A DNA stretch of 50,893 bases from an uncultured Oscillospiraceae bacterium (GCA_910587255.1 CAJUKT010000084.1:1-50893), one strand, 5' to 3'. Positions 1 to 11,577 are shown, counted from the stretch's first letter. Notes: generated by a model from the sequence alone, not told the origin. Numbers and translations are program-made.

Positions 1-10
1 CGGCACACCG

Positions 11-46
11 AGCAGGAAATCTGAAAAAGGTCTCCTGCTTTTTTTC
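11..46 (+). terminator. Rho-independent terminator of an upstream gene
   Basis: A 7-bp stem AGCAGGA / TCCTGCT (11-17 with 33-39) is followed directly by a run of T. The gene it ends lies left of the window. Confidence 0.75.
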
Positions 47-108
47 TGCCCAAAATGAGGTGGTAAAACGCCACCCCATCCACCAAGCATAGAAAGGAGG
101 GACACGAA

Positions 109-290
109 ATGCCCTGTCCACACAATGAAATCACGATTATATCTCCTTCCTGGCCTATGTGACCACCGGCCGGTTCGACCTGGTGAAGCTATACCCCGAG
201 GGCCAGCCCGGCGCCCGGTTCTGTCCCCGGGGCGGGGGGTGGCTGTACTGGTACTGCAACCGCCACGGGCTGTTCCGGGAAAAGCTGTAG
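109..290 (+). pseudogene. Small hypothetical gene broken by a one-base frameshift
   Basis: An ideal ribosome site (AAGGAGG, 94-100) stands 8 nt before an ATG at 109. That frame stops after 17 codons at 160-162. A second frame from 129 to the TAG at 288-290 reads a well-formed protein end (NHDYISFLAYVTTGRFDLVK, then an aromatic C-terminal half containing WLYWYCNRHG). Adding one A to the GAAA run at 127-130 joins them into one 60-residue protein beginning MPCPHNENHDYISFL. I do not recognise the family. It is most likely a recent frameshift; a sequencing error in the A run or a slippage site are alternatives. It sits between the terminator at 11-46 and the promoter at 299-327, so it appears to be monocistronic. 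Confidence 0.55.
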
Positions 291-298
291 CCCCCGGC

Positions 299-327
299 TT
301 GCTCCCTGCCGGGGCATATGGTATACT
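299..327 (+). promoter_or_regulatory. Sigma-A promoter of the hydroxyacid dehydrogenase gene
   Basis: TTGCTC (299-304), a 17-bp spacer and TATACT (322-327) stand about 75 nt before the start codon at 402. Confidence 0.65.
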
Positions 328-401
328 GGCCTCATCTAAGTTGGGCGAGGTGGAGCGGCTGCAATGGGGACCGCCCGGCCCATAGACGGAGGAGGTCATT
401 T

Positions 402-1298
402 ATGAAAATCGGATTCATCGGACTTGGCATCATGGGCAGGCCCATGGCGAAAAACCTGCTCAAGGGCGGTTACCGGGACCTGCTGGTGTGCAGCCGCACC
501 CGGGAGCGCGTAGACGAGCTGGTGCGCTGCGGTGCGCAGGCGGCCTGCTATGAGACTGTGGGCCGGGAGTGCGGCGTGGTGTTCACCATGCTGCCCAACT
601 CCCCCCAGGTGAAGGAGGTCATGCTGGGGGCGGGGGGCGTGGCCTCCTTCATGCGGCCGGGCAGCGTATTCATCGACATGAGCTCCATCGACCCCACCGC
701 CTCCCGGGAGATTGCCGCGCAGCTGGCCCAAAGGGGTGTCGGGATGCTGGACGCCCCCGTGTCCGGCGGCGAGCCCAAGGCCATAGACGGCACCCTGTCC
801 TTCATGGTGGGCGGGCCGCAGGAGTTGTTTGAGCGGTTCAAGCCGGTTTTGGAGACCATGGGGTCCTCTGTGATACGCTGCGGGGAGGTGGGCGCAGGCA
901 ACACCGCCAAGCTGGCCAACCAGATCATCGTGGCCTGCAATATCCAGGCCCTGGCGGAGGCCCTCACCCTGGCCCGCAGGGCGGGCGTCGATCCCGGGCT
1001 GGTGCTCCGCGCCGTCCGGGGCGGGCTGGCGGGCTCGGCGGTTCTGGACGCCAAGGGCCCCATGATGCTGGCGGGGGACGACAGGCCCGGCTTCAAGATC
1101 GACCTGCACATCAAGGATCTGGCCAACGCGCTGGACTGCGCCCACAGCGTTGGCGCGCCGGTCCCCATGACGGCGCAGGTCCTGGAGCTGTTCCAATGGA
1201 TGCGCCAGCACGGGGAAGGGGAGAAGGACCACAGCGCCCTTGTCCATTACTATGAATTCCTGAGCGGCGGCAGCCTGACGGACGCGCAGCAGGACTGA
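402..1298 (+). CDS. NAD(P)-dependent beta-hydroxyacid dehydrogenase, 2-hydroxy-3-oxopropionate reductase type
   Basis: A 298-residue cytosolic oxidoreductase of the 6-phosphogluconate-dehydrogenase-like family, the usual length for GarR/GlxR. The Rossmann motif GLGIMG is at residues 7-12. The substrate-binding DAPVSGG signature starts near residue 117, and the catalytic lysine of the GNTAK motif is K170. Family members reduce tartronate semialdehyde or oxidise 3-hydroxyisobutyrate, L-threonate or D-phenylserine; the substrate cannot be told from sequence alone. The start was chosen for the GGAGGT ribosome site at 389-395; an upstream in-frame ATG at 318 lacks one and overlaps the promoter. 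It appears monocistronic. Its TGA stop codon (1296-1298) is also the left target duplication of the MITE that follows. Confidence 0.85.
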   Translation: MKIGFIGLGIMGRPMAKNLLKGGYRDLLVCSRTRERVDELVRCGAQAACYETVGRECGVVFTMLPNSPQVKEVMLGAGGVASFMRPGSVFIDMSSIDPTASREIAAQLAQRGVGMLDAPVSGGEPKAIDGTLSFMVGGPQELFERFKPVLETMGSSVIRCGEVGAGNTAKLANQIIVACNIQALAEALTLARRAGVDPGLVLRAVRGGLAGSAVLDAKGPMMLAGDDRPGFKIDLHIKDLANALDCAHSVGAPVPMTAQVLELFQWMRQHGEGEKDHSALVHYYEFLSGGSLTDAQQD

Positions 1299-1459
1299 GA
1301 AGCTGTACCAATAGCCGAAGTATGCAGACTTGCAAGGAAAAATTGCCGCCGGCAAGGCAAAAAATCGCAGGAATACTTTGTGTATTTCAAGATTTTTTAA
1401 CGCAGCTGGCGGCAATTTGGGCCGCAAGGCTGCGTGCTGGGGTCTATTGGTTCAACTTC
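1299..1459. mobile_element. MITE-like element copy 1 (161 bp, TGA target duplication)
   Basis: Terminal inverted repeats GAAGCTGTACCAATAG (left) and CTATTGGTTCAACTTC (right) bound a non-coding element. A further internal inverted repeat (AATTGCCGCC / GGCGGCAATT) makes the whole element fold as a long imperfect hairpin. It is flanked by direct TGA repeats at 1296-1298 and 1460-1462, and the left one is the stop codon of the preceding gene. There is no transposase gene. It is closely related to the copy at 5317 and more distantly to those at 38629 and 42096. Confidence 0.85.
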
Positions 1460-1494
1460 TGAGCACGCCCCATGCCGCAGCAGCACCAAGCCAT

Positions 1495-1534
1495 GAAAAA
1501 AGGCCGGCCCGGATTGTCCCGGGCCGGCCTTTCT
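1495..1534 (-). terminator. Rho-independent terminator of purL
   Basis: A long GC stem (AGGCCGGCCCGG with CCGGGCCGGCCT around ATTGT) is followed on the minus strand by a run of six T. It lies 25 nt beyond the purL stop. Confidence 0.85.
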
Positions 1535-1558
1535 TATGTTTGGACGCTTGCCCCCGCC

Positions 1559-4500
1559 TCAGCGGAAGTACAGCGCGCCGGATTCGAAAATGGGCTGGAG
1601 CTTGTCGCCGGGGATGTTCTTGGCCACAAACTCGCCCCGCCGCTCGGAATGGCCCATCTTGCCGAACACCCGGCCGTCGGGGGAGAAGAGCCCCTCCACG
1701 GCGCACATTGAGCCGTTGGGGTTCACCGCGATGTCCATGGACGGCACGCCCTGGCTGTCCACGTACTGGGTGGCGATCTGGCCGTTGGCGGCCAGGCTGT
1801 CCAGCACGCCCTGGGGGGCCACAAACCGGCCCTCGCCGTTGGAGACGGGGATGGTGTGGAGCTCGCCCACGTGGCTGAGCAGCATCCAGGGGGACTTCAC
1901 CGACGCCACCCTGGTGGTGACGTACCGGCTCTGGTGCCGCCCGATGAGGTTGTAGGTCAGGGTGGGGCTGTCCTGCGCGGCGGGGCGTATCTCACCATAA
2001 GACACCAGGCCCAGCTTCAGCAGCGCTTGGAAGCCGTTGCAGATGCCCAGCATCAGCCCGTCCCGGCGCTTCAGCAGGTCATGGACCGCGTCGGTGAGCC
2101 GGGGGTTGCGGAACAGGGACATGATGAGCTTGGCGGAGCCCTCCGGCTCGTCGCCGCCGGAGAAGCCGCCGGGGAGGAACACGATCTGGGCGTTTTTGAT
2201 GGCCCGCTCCAGCTCCAGGGCGGAATCCGCCAGGGCCTGGGGGGTGAGGTTGCGGATCACCACCGTCTCCGCGTCCATCCCCGCTCGGAGGCAGGCCCGC
2301 ACGCTGTCATACTCGCAGTTGGTGCCGGGGAACACGGGGATGACCACCTTCGGCCGGGCGATCTCGCCGTCGAACACGGCGGGGGAGCGGCGGTCCCAGG
2401 TGACGGCCTCCACCGTTTCGGACGTGCCCGCGCGGGTGGGGTAGACCTCCTCCAAAACGGCCTCATTGAGCTTGAGCAGTTCGCCGATGGGGGCGGAGTC
2501 GTCCCCGATGGCAACGGAGGGCTCCGGGATGGTGCGGCCGATCTTGGCCCACAGCCCGTCCGGGTGGCAGTTCCCCAAATCCTCCGCCAGTTCCGCCACA
2601 ATGGCCCCCGGGCGGGGGACATACCACGCCGCGCCGCCCTTGTCCAGGGACTGGAAGCCCACGCGGTTGCCGAAGGACATTTTCATCACGGCCTCGGCCA
2701 TACCATTCTCCACCGCGTAAGCCGCCTTTACCTTCCCCGCCTTTGCCAGGGCGTGCAGCTGCGCCCACGCCGCCTTCCGTTTTTCCGGGCTTTCGTCCAG
2801 CCCGTCCTCCTGGAACAGGTAGACCGGGTGCCCCGCCTCCTTGAACTCGGGGGAGAGCACGTCCCCGGCCTTCACCGGGGCGATGGCGAAGGAGATGAGG
2901 GTAGGGGGCACGTCCAGGTCCAGGAAGGAGCCGGACATGGAATCCTTGCCGCCGATGGCGGCGGCCCCGTAGTCCAGCTGGGCGTCCAGCGCCCCCAGCA
3001 GGGCGGAGAAGGGCTTGCCCCAGCGCTCCGGCTCGTCCCGCAGCTTCTCGAAAAACTCCTGCAAGGTGAGGTAGGCGTCTTTATAGTCCGCACCCGCCGC
3101 CGCCAGCTTGGCAATGGAGGTGGTTACCGCATCATAGGCGCCCTGATAGGGGTTGGCGCTCAGCGCCTCCGGGTCGCAGCCCCAGGCCATGACGCTGGCC
3201 TGGTCGGTCTCCTCGCCGGGCATGGTGGGCAGCAGGGCCGCCATGGCCTGGGCGGGGGTGGCCTGGTATTTGCCGCCGAAGGGCATGAGCACAGAGCCCG
3301 CGCCAATGGAGCCGTCAAACCGCTCCACCAGCCCCCGGCGGCTGGCGCACTTCAGGCTGGACGCCATCTCCCGCAGGCTGGAAAAACCGTGCCTGATCAC
3401 AGAATCATTCCGCTCCGGGACCGACACCCGGGCGTGCTTCATCGCGCCGTTGGTGTTCAAAAACTCCCGGGAGAGGTCGGCGATGGTCCGGCCCTTCCAG
3501 GTCATCACCATCCGGGGGCTCTCCGTCACCACGGCGACGCGGTAGGCCTCCAGGTTCTCCGCCTGGGCCATGGCGATAAACTGCTCCTCGTCCTCGGGGG
3601 ACACCACCACCGCCATGCGCTCCTGGCTCTCGGAGATGGCAAGCTCGGTGCCGTCCAGCCCGTCGTACTTTTTGCGCACCGCGTCCAGGTCGATTTCCAG
3701 CCCGTCGGCCAGCTCGCCGATGGCCACCGACACGCCCCCCGCGCCGAAGTCGTTGCAGCGCTTAATCATCCGGGTGACGTTCTCGTCCCGGAACAGCCGC
3801 TGGAGCTTGCGCTCCTCGGGGGCGTTGCCCTTCTGCACCTCGCTGGCCATGGTGGCCAGCGACTTCTGGTTATGGCTCTTGGAGGAGCCGGTGGCCCCGC
3901 CGATGCCGTCCCGGCCGGTGCGGCCCCCCAGCAGGACCACCACGTCCCCGGGAGCGGGGCGCTCCCGGCGCACGTGGCTGGCGGGGGCGGCGGCCACCAC
4001 CGCGCCGCACTCCAGGCGCTTGGCGATATAGCCGGGGTGGTAGAGCTCGGCCACGTGCCCCGTGGCCAGGCCGATCTGGTTGCCGTAGGAGGAGTAGCCC
4101 GCCGCGGCGGTCTGGGCGATCTTGCGCTGGGGCAGCTTGCCCTCCAGGGTATCGCCCAAGGGGACGGTGGGGTCGCCGCCCCCCGTCACCCGCATGGCCT
4201 GGTGGACGTAGGCCCGGCCGGACAGGGGGTCGCGGATGCAGCCGCCGATGCAGGTGGCCGCGCCGCCGAAGGGCTCGATCTCGGTGGGGTGGTTATGGGT
4301 CTCGTTTTTGAACATGAGCAGCCAGTCCTGCTCCTCCCCGTCCACCACGGCGGGGACGTGGATGGAGCAGGCGTTGATCTCCTCGCTCTCGTCCAGCTCG
4401 GGCAGCTCCCCCCGCTTTTTGAGGAGCTTTGTGCCGATGGTGGCGATATCCATCAGGGTCTGGGGGCGTTTTTTGGCCTTCTCCTCCCCGTAGACCTCCT

Positions 4501-5287
4501 CCCGGGCGGCGAGATAGCGCCCATAGGCCCCCTGCACCCGGGGGTCCCGGATATCCGCCCCGTCCAGATGGGTGGAAAAGGTGGTATGGCGGCAGTGGTC
4601 GGACCAATAGGTGTCCACCACCCGCACCTCGGTGATGGTGGGGTCCCGGCGCTCCCAGTCCCGGAAGTAGTTTTGCAGGAATTTTAAGTCGTCCAGGTCC
4701 ATGGCCAGCCCCAGCCGGTCCAGCTCGGCCTGTAATCCCGCCCCGTCCAGGGCGGTGAAGCCGTCCAGCACAGCCACCCGGTCCGGGGCGCCGTAGGCGC
4801 GGGCCAGGGTGTCCGGCTTATCCAGGGCCGCCTCCCGGCACTCCACGGGGTTGATGAGGTAGCCCCGGATCTTGTCCAGCTCGGGGACGGACAGCACCCC
4901 CTCCAGCACATATACCTTGGCGTAGGCCACCAGGGGCCGCTCCCCGCCGGTCATCAGCTGCACGCACTGCCCGGCGGAGTCCGAGCGCTGGTCAAACTGC
5001 CCCGGCAGGGCCTCCACCGCCAGAATGCTGTGGCTCCCGGCAGGGCGGGGGAAGTCCTCGTCGTACACCGCGTCCACCTGGGGCTCGGAAAACACCGTCT
5101 CCCGGGCCTGGGCGTAGACGGCCGGGTCCACCCCCTCCATATCGTAGCGGTTAAAAATGGTCAGGCCGTCCAGCCCCCCGATCCCCAGCTGCTCCCGCAG
5201 GTCCCGGCACAGCCCCTGGGCCTCCACGTCAAAGCCCGGGCGCTTGCGCACATAACAGCGAAATACTTGGCTTTTGCTCTCATCCAT
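1559..5287 (-). CDS. purL: Phosphoribosylformylglycinamidine synthase, single-chain form
   Basis: Cytosolic purine biosynthesis enzyme that converts FGAR to FGAM with ATP and glutamine. At 1242 residues it is the long form, with the PurS-like, synthetase and glutaminase parts in one chain. The C-terminal class I amidotransferase domain is intact: the nucleophile is in LGICNGFQ (about C1083), and the His-x-Glu pair is in MGHSER (about H1213 and E1215). The synthetase half carries NETHNHPTEIEPFGGAATC and GGRTGRDGIGGAT. The start is supported by AAGGAG 8 nt upstream. Flanks of the MITE at 5317 show that this gene once began 22 nt after the stop of the solute-binding protein gene, so the two were probably one transcript. 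I see no convincing promoter in the 29 nt left between purL and the MITE, nor in the MITE itself. No other pur gene is in the window. Confidence 0.96.
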   Translation of the reverse strand: MDESKSQVFRCYVRKRPGFDVEAQGLCRDLREQLGIGGLDGLTIFNRYDMEGVDPAVYAQARETVFSEPQVDAVYDEDFPRPAGSHSILAVEALPGQFDQRSDSAGQCVQLMTGGERPLVAYAKVYVLEGVLSVPELDKIRGYLINPVECREAALDKPDTLARAYGAPDRVAVLDGFTALDGAGLQAELDRLGLAMDLDDLKFLQNYFRDWERRDPTITEVRVVDTYWSDHCRHTTFSTHLDGADIRDPRVQGAYGRYLAAREEVYGEEKAKKRPQTLMDIATIGTKLLKKRGELPELDESEEINACSIHVPAVVDGEEQDWLLMFKNETHNHPTEIEPFGGAATCIGGCIRDPLSGRAYVHQAMRVTGGGDPTVPLGDTLEGKLPQRKIAQTAAAGYSSYGNQIGLATGHVAELYHPGYIAKRLECGAVVAAAPASHVRRERPAPGDVVVLLGGRTGRDGIGGATGSSKSHNQKSLATMASEVQKGNAPEERKLQRLFRDENVTRMIKRCNDFGAGGVSVAIGELADGLEIDLDAVRKKYDGLDGTELAISESQERMAVVVSPEDEEQFIAMAQAENLEAYRVAVVTESPRMVMTWKGRTIADLSREFLNTNGAMKHARVSVPERNDSVIRHGFSSLREMASSLKCASRRGLVERFDGSIGAGSVLMPFGGKYQATPAQAMAALLPTMPGEETDQASVMAWGCDPEALSANPYQGAYDAVTTSIAKLAAAGADYKDAYLTLQEFFEKLRDEPERWGKPFSALLGALDAQLDYGAAAIGGKDSMSGSFLDLDVPPTLISFAIAPVKAGDVLSPEFKEAGHPVYLFQEDGLDESPEKRKAAWAQLHALAKAGKVKAAYAVENGMAEAVMKMSFGNRVGFQSLDKGGAAWYVPRPGAIVAELAEDLGNCHPDGLWAKIGRTIPEPSVAIGDDSAPIGELLKLNEAVLEEVYPTRAGTSETVEAVTWDRRSPAVFDGEIARPKVVIPVFPGTNCEYDSVRACLRAGMDAETVVIRNLTPQALADSALELERAIKNAQIVFLPGGFSGGDEPEGSAKLIMSLFRNPRLTDAVHDLLKRRDGLMLGICNGFQALLKLGLVSYGEIRPAAQDSPTLTYNLIGRHQSRYVTTRVASVKSPWMLLSHVGELHTIPVSNGEGRFVAPQGVLDSLAANGQIATQYVDSQGVPSMDIAVNPNGSMCAVEGLFSPDGRVFGKMGHSERRGEFVAKNIPGDKLQPIFESGALYFR

Positions 5288-5316
5288 GGTCCATTCTCCT
5301 TGCGCTCACTTATTTA

Positions 5317-5476
5317 GAAGCTGTACTAACAGCCGAAGTATTCAGATTGGCGAGCCAAAATTGCCGGCGGCAAGGCGAAAAATCGCGGGAATACTTGGTG
5401 TATTTCAAGATTTTTCAACGCGGCCGGCGGCAATTTGGGCCGTAAAGCTGGGTGCTGAGGCTATTGGTACAGCTTC
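5317..5476. mobile_element. MITE-like element copy 2 (160 bp, TTA target duplication)
   Basis: Same family as the copy at 1299, with ends GAAGCTGTACTAACAG and CTATTGGTACAGCTTC. It is flanked by TTA at 5314-5316 and 5477-5479. It lies between purL and the upstream solute-binding protein gene on the minus strand. Its right end supplies the last codons and the stop of that gene. Confidence 0.87.
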
Positions 5477-7020
5477 TTAGAAACCGCCGTGGTGGTCCAC
5501 TCCTCCATGCGGTAAAAGGGATTGCCTCTGGTGGGCTGGAGGTTGGAGGCCATCCCCCACCGCACCAGCAAAGAGCCCCGCTGGAAGCACACCGGGGCGA
5601 TTGGGATCTCCTGGGCAAACCGGGCCCACAGCTCTTCGGCCGCCTGGGCCCTGCCGTCCCCCCGGGCGGCCCGCCAGGTGTCCAGCGCCTGGCCCAGCTC
5701 CCAGCTCTCGTGCCCGCCGTAGTTCAGCGCCCCGGAGAGCAGGGGGGCGGGGTCGAAGTCCCCGGTGAGGGACACCTCGCCCAAATACAAGTCAAACCGA
5801 CCCGCCGCCAGCGCGGCGGCGTAGCCCTCCCAGGGAAGGGTGTTCACCGTCACGCTCACCCCCAGCGACCTCAGCGCCCCGGCCACAGCGTCCGCCGCCC
5901 CCTGGCGGCACTCGTTGTCGCTGTTCACCAGCAGCGTCAGCGACAGCGCCTCCCTGCGGCGGTAGAGCAGGCCGTCCTCCTCGCTGCGCCCATACCCCGC
6001 CTCGGCCAGCAGGGCGGCGGCCTGCTCCATATCAAAGTCCAGCAGGGCGGCCGCCTCCCCGGCGTACTCCCCGTGGAGGGGGGATATGGGCAGGCAGGCC
6101 GGGTCGGCGTGGCCGGACAGCAGGGTTTGGACGATCCCCGCCCGGTCCACCGCCCTGGAGACCGCCCGGCGCACCAGCGCCGACTGGCACGGCCCGCCGG
6201 AGCAGCGCATACCCACATACAGCAGGGTCGTGGTGGGGTAATCGCAGGTCTCATAGCTGCTGGAATACCCCAGGGCGTAGGGGGAGGCGAACCGGGTGGT
6301 GACGGCGGTGACCGCCCCGCTGTCGAAGGCGGCGACGCGCTCGTCCGCGCCGGACACCGGCGTGAGGGGGATGACGGCATAGGGCAGGGCGGACGCCCCG
6401 CTGTGGCGGGGGTTTGCCTGGAGGTACAGCCGCTCCCCCGCAGCCTCGTATTGATAATAGCCGGTGCCCAGGGGCGGCCCCTCCTCCTGCTCCAGCACGA
6501 TGGGCACGTCCAGCAGGGCGGGCAGGCTGCCGTTCGGGGCGGCCAGCGAAATGACCAGGGTGGCGTCGTCCGCCGCCCATGCCCCGGCCACGCCGGTCAG
6601 CCGGGGGGCGTAGGGCCCCGCCGCCCGGGCGGCGTTGAGGGACGCGGCGGCGTGGTGGGCGGTGAGGGGGGTGCCGTCGGAGAACACCGCGCCGCTTTTT
6701 AATGTAACGGCCCAGCTCAGCCCGTCCTCCGCCGGCGCGGCGGAGGCGGCCAGCACGGGATGGGTGGTAAACTGGTTGTCCAGCTCATACAGCCCCTGGT
6801 ACACCAGCCCCGTCAGCTCCTGGTTCACCTGGCTGGTACCGATGAGGGGGTGGCGGGAGGCGGCGGGGTCGTACCCCAGGCTGAAGCGCACCGCCTCCGG
6901 CGCCGCAGAGGGGGAGGGGGTGGGCTCCTCCGATGGGGAGGGCAGGGGGGAGGGCTCTGCGCAGCCCGCCAGCGAAAGGGCCAGCCACGCCGCCAGCAGC
7001 AGGGGGAGGAGCCGCCTCAT
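5461..7020 (-). CDS. Extracellular solute-binding lipoprotein, family 5 (oligopeptide/nickel type)
   Basis: A 519-residue lipoprotein. A short signal peptide ends in the lipobox LAGC with the lipidated cysteine at residue 20, followed by a Ser/Pro-rich linker of about 25 residues. The SBP_bac_5 fold follows: an N-terminal LTGLVYQGLYELD block, a mid LKSGAVFSDGTPLTAHH block, and RRAVSRAVDRAGIVQTLLSG. It should bind peptides or metal chelates outside the membrane, but no permease or ATPase gene is nearby, so it is an orphan here. The start codon overlaps the stop of pgeF by ATGA. The C-terminus is remodelled: without the MITE the reading frame would end V-S-K-stop, whereas now it ends VSKKLYQ with KLYQ and the TAG stop inside the MITE inverted repeat. 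That change is unlikely to matter for folding. Confidence 0.85.
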   Translation of the reverse strand: MRRLLPLLLAAWLALSLAGCAEPSPLPSPSEEPTPSPSAAPEAVRFSLGYDPAASRHPLIGTSQVNQELTGLVYQGLYELDNQFTTHPVLAASAAPAEDGLSWAVTLKSGAVFSDGTPLTAHHAAASLNAARAAGPYAPRLTGVAGAWAADDATLVISLAAPNGSLPALLDVPIVLEQEEGPPLGTGYYQYEAAGERLYLQANPRHSGASALPYAVIPLTPVSGADERVAAFDSGAVTAVTTRFASPYALGYSSSYETCDYPTTTLLYVGMRCSGGPCQSALVRRAVSRAVDRAGIVQTLLSGHADPACLPISPLHGEYAGEAAALLDFDMEQAAALLAEAGYGRSEEDGLLYRRREALSLTLLVNSDNECRQGAADAVAGALRSLGVSVTVNTLPWEGYAAALAAGRFDLYLGEVSLTGDFDPAPLLSGALNYGGHESWELGQALDTWRAARGDGRAQAAEELWARFAQEIPIAPVCFQRGSLLVRWGMASNLQPTRGNPFYRMEEWTTTAVSKKLYQ

Positions 7021-7829
7021 TTGAGCTGGATGGCGGCGGCCATGGAGCCCCGGCTGGTGCCCAGCCGCCGGTGGCTCCAGAACATCTCGGGGTGGCAGGC
7101 GGTGCACAGGGAGCTGACGGCGATGTGGTCCGCCGCCAGCCCCGCCTGCCCCAGGCGCATGGCGTTGATGCCCTTCAGATCCACGGAGAACTTGCCGTTG
7201 GCCTTGATCTTGATGTGCTGGAGCACCGCAGTGGACAAAGCGGCGGTCATGGCGTTGGGCACGTCCTCGTGGGTCTCAAAGCAGTCCGGGCCGATGCCCG
7301 GGCCGATGGCGGCCAGGATATCCCCGGGGCGGCAGCCGTACACGTCCCGCATCCGCTCCACCGCCTGGGAGGCGATGCCGGCGGCGGTGCCCCGCCAGCC
7401 CGCGTGGACGGCGGCGATCACCCGCCGCACCGGGTCGTAGAACAGGATGGGGATGCAGTCGGCGGTGTACACCAGCAGCGTCACCCCCGGCAGGTCGGTC
7501 ATCAGCCCGTCCGCCTCGTAGCTCACCTTGCCGTACAGGTCGTCCTTTACGTCGGCGGTGGTCACGGTGCGCACCACGCCGCCGTGGACCTGGTTGCTGC
7601 TGGCGGTCCTGGTCCCGTCCGCCCCAATGGCGGCCAGGAAGCGGCGGTAATTCTCCTTTACGTGGTCGGGGTTGTCCCCCCGGCTCAAGCCCAGGTTGAG
7701 GGACTCCCACATCCCCTCCGACACGCCGCCCAGCCGGGTGGAAAAGCCGTGGGCCGCGCCGCCGGCGGCGTCTATGCCGTCCGCGGCCAGGAAGGTTACG
7801 CCGTTATGGGTGCGTTGCGTCATTTCCAT
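7017..7829 (-). CDS. pgeF: Peptidoglycan editing factor / laccase-domain protein (YfiH family)
   Basis: A 270-residue cytosolic protein of the YfiH/PgeF Cu-oxidase_4 family, the usual length. Metal-site motifs are visible: QVHG near residue 70, TADCIP, and HAGWRGT, which together supply the family Cys/His ligands. Family members have been reported both to edit mis-incorporated amino acids out of peptidoglycan precursors and to act as purine nucleoside phosphorylases. Several ATGs cluster at the start (7835, 7829, 7823). I chose 7829 because GGAG stands 7 nt before it, whereas the ATG at 7835 is too close. It begins inside the end of the acetyltransferase gene and overlaps the lipoprotein gene by ATGA, so the three should be translationally coupled. 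Confidence 0.85.
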   Translation of the reverse strand: MEMTQRTHNGVTFLAADGIDAAGGAAHGFSTRLGGVSEGMWESLNLGLSRGDNPDHVKENYRRFLAAIGADGTRTASSNQVHGGVVRTVTTADVKDDLYGKVSYEADGLMTDLPGVTLLVYTADCIPILFYDPVRRVIAAVHAGWRGTAAGIASQAVERMRDVYGCRPGDILAAIGPGIGPDCFETHEDVPNAMTAALSTAVLQHIKIKANGKFSVDLKGINAMRLGQAGLAADHIAVSSLCTACHPEMFWSHRRLGTSRGSMAAAIQLK

Positions 7830-8340
7830 TTGCATACTCCTCTCGCAGCAGGCCATACCAATAAATGTCCTTCCACGCGCCGTCCCGGCCCTGGGCGTGG
7901 CGGCGCTGCACCCCCTCCCGGACCATGCCCAGCCGCTCCAGCAGCGGCCCGGCCCGGCGGATATCCTCCGTCTGGGCGATCACCTTGTGGGCGTTCAGCG
8001 CCGAAAAGGCGTGGGCCAGCACAGCGCGGCTGGCCTCTCCGGCCAGCCCCTTCCCCCAGCAGTCCCGGCGCAGCACCCAGCCCAGCTCGTAGATGCCCGG
8101 GGCGTCCACCTGGCTGAACAGCAGCCAGCCCGCCAGGCCGCCCCCCTCCCGCAGCCGGGCGGCGAAGGCCCCGGGGGGCGTGCGCTCCAGGCAGAAGCTG
8201 CGCAGCAGCTCCTCCGTCCCCGCCCGGGTCATGGGGGCCATGTGCTCCATGGTCTGCTCGTCCCGGAAGATGTCCCACAGGGCGGGCAGGTCGTCCATGG
8301 TGAACTCCTCCAGGACCAGGCGCTCCGTCTCCAGATGCAT
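7804..8340 (-). CDS. GNAT N-acetyltransferase, RimJ/RimL type
   Basis: A 178-residue acetyl-CoA-dependent acetyltransferase. It opens with the typical MHLETERLVLEEFTMDD and carries the acetyl-CoA loop in RRDCWGKGLAGEASRAVLAH. The C-terminal block AQTEDIRRAGPLLERLG has the usual RimJ pattern. Substrates of this group range from ribosomal protein N-termini to small amines; this one is unassigned. I preferred ATG at 8340 (GGGAG 8 nt upstream) to the GTG at 8349, which leaves no room for a ribosome site. It follows the next GNAT gene by 5 nt and overlaps pgeF. Confidence 0.8.
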   Translation of the reverse strand: MHLETERLVLEEFTMDDLPALWDIFRDEQTMEHMAPMTRAGTEELLRSFCLERTPPGAFAARLREGGGLAGWLLFSQVDAPGIYELGWVLRRDCWGKGLAGEASRAVLAHAFSALNAHKVIAQTEDIRRAGPLLERLGMVREGVQRRHAQGRDGAWKDIYWYGLLREEYANGNDATHP

Positions 8341-8345
8341 CGGTA

Positions 8346-8783
8346 TCACTCCCGTCTGAGCTCCCGCTCAAGCAGTCCCCCGGACAGGGGCTTTTCCGCG
8401 CCGGTGGGCCGGAAGCCCTCCCGGCAGTACCAGTCATAGGCAAATTGGTTGCTGCTGAGCACCCACAGGGTGGGCCGGGGGCACCGGGCGGCGGCGAAGC
8501 ACAGCAGCTGTCCGCCATAGCCCAGCCCCTGCCGCTCGGGCAGCACGTACAGGTTTTCAATCAGGTCGCCCCAGGTGGACACGATCCCCACCGGGCCGGG
8601 GGAGAGCAGCAGCCACAGCTCCTTCCCGGCGGCCCGCTCCCTGCGGAGATAGTCCGCCTGCCGCTGGGCGGTGTGGGCGGCCACGAACTCCGGGGTGCAG
8701 ATATCCCGGTGGGATTCCCGCCAAGCGGCGGCGTGGACCCGGGCGGCGTCCATCAGGTTTTCCTCAGTCACGGGGACGATCAT
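8346..8783 (-). CDS. GNAT N-acetyltransferase
   Basis: A 145-residue single-domain GNAT protein. The family core is visible as ENLYVLPERQGLGYGGQLLCFA, in which QGLGYGG is the acetyl-CoA pyrophosphate loop. The C-terminal FAYDWYCREGFRPTG is the usual final strand-helix-strand. The substrate is unknown. It lies 10 nt after secA on the same strand, so secA transcripts probably run into it. The residue before the loop (PERQG, rather than PxxRGxG) is within normal variation. Confidence 0.8.
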   Translation of the reverse strand: MIVPVTEENLMDAARVHAAAWRESHRDICTPEFVAAHTAQRQADYLRRERAAGKELWLLLSPGPVGIVSTWGDLIENLYVLPERQGLGYGGQLLCFAAARCPRPTLWVLSSNQFAYDWYCREGFRPTGAEKPLSGGLLERELRRE

Positions 8784-8793
8784 GGCCCCATCC

Positions 8794-11577
<2,784 letters not shown>

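Noticed and set aside
109..290. Programmed frameshift
   Set aside because: Only a three-A run and no visible slippery heptamer with a downstream structure; a plain frameshift is simpler.
1856..4687. 943-residue open frame on the plus strand opposite purL
   Set aside because: Shadow of the GC-rich purL codons: His/Gly/Val/Leu-rich sequence without domains; purL itself is fully recognisable.
5317..5476. Purine riboswitch upstream of purL
   Set aside because: The sequence is the MITE, alike at unrelated loci; no aptamer pattern is visible.
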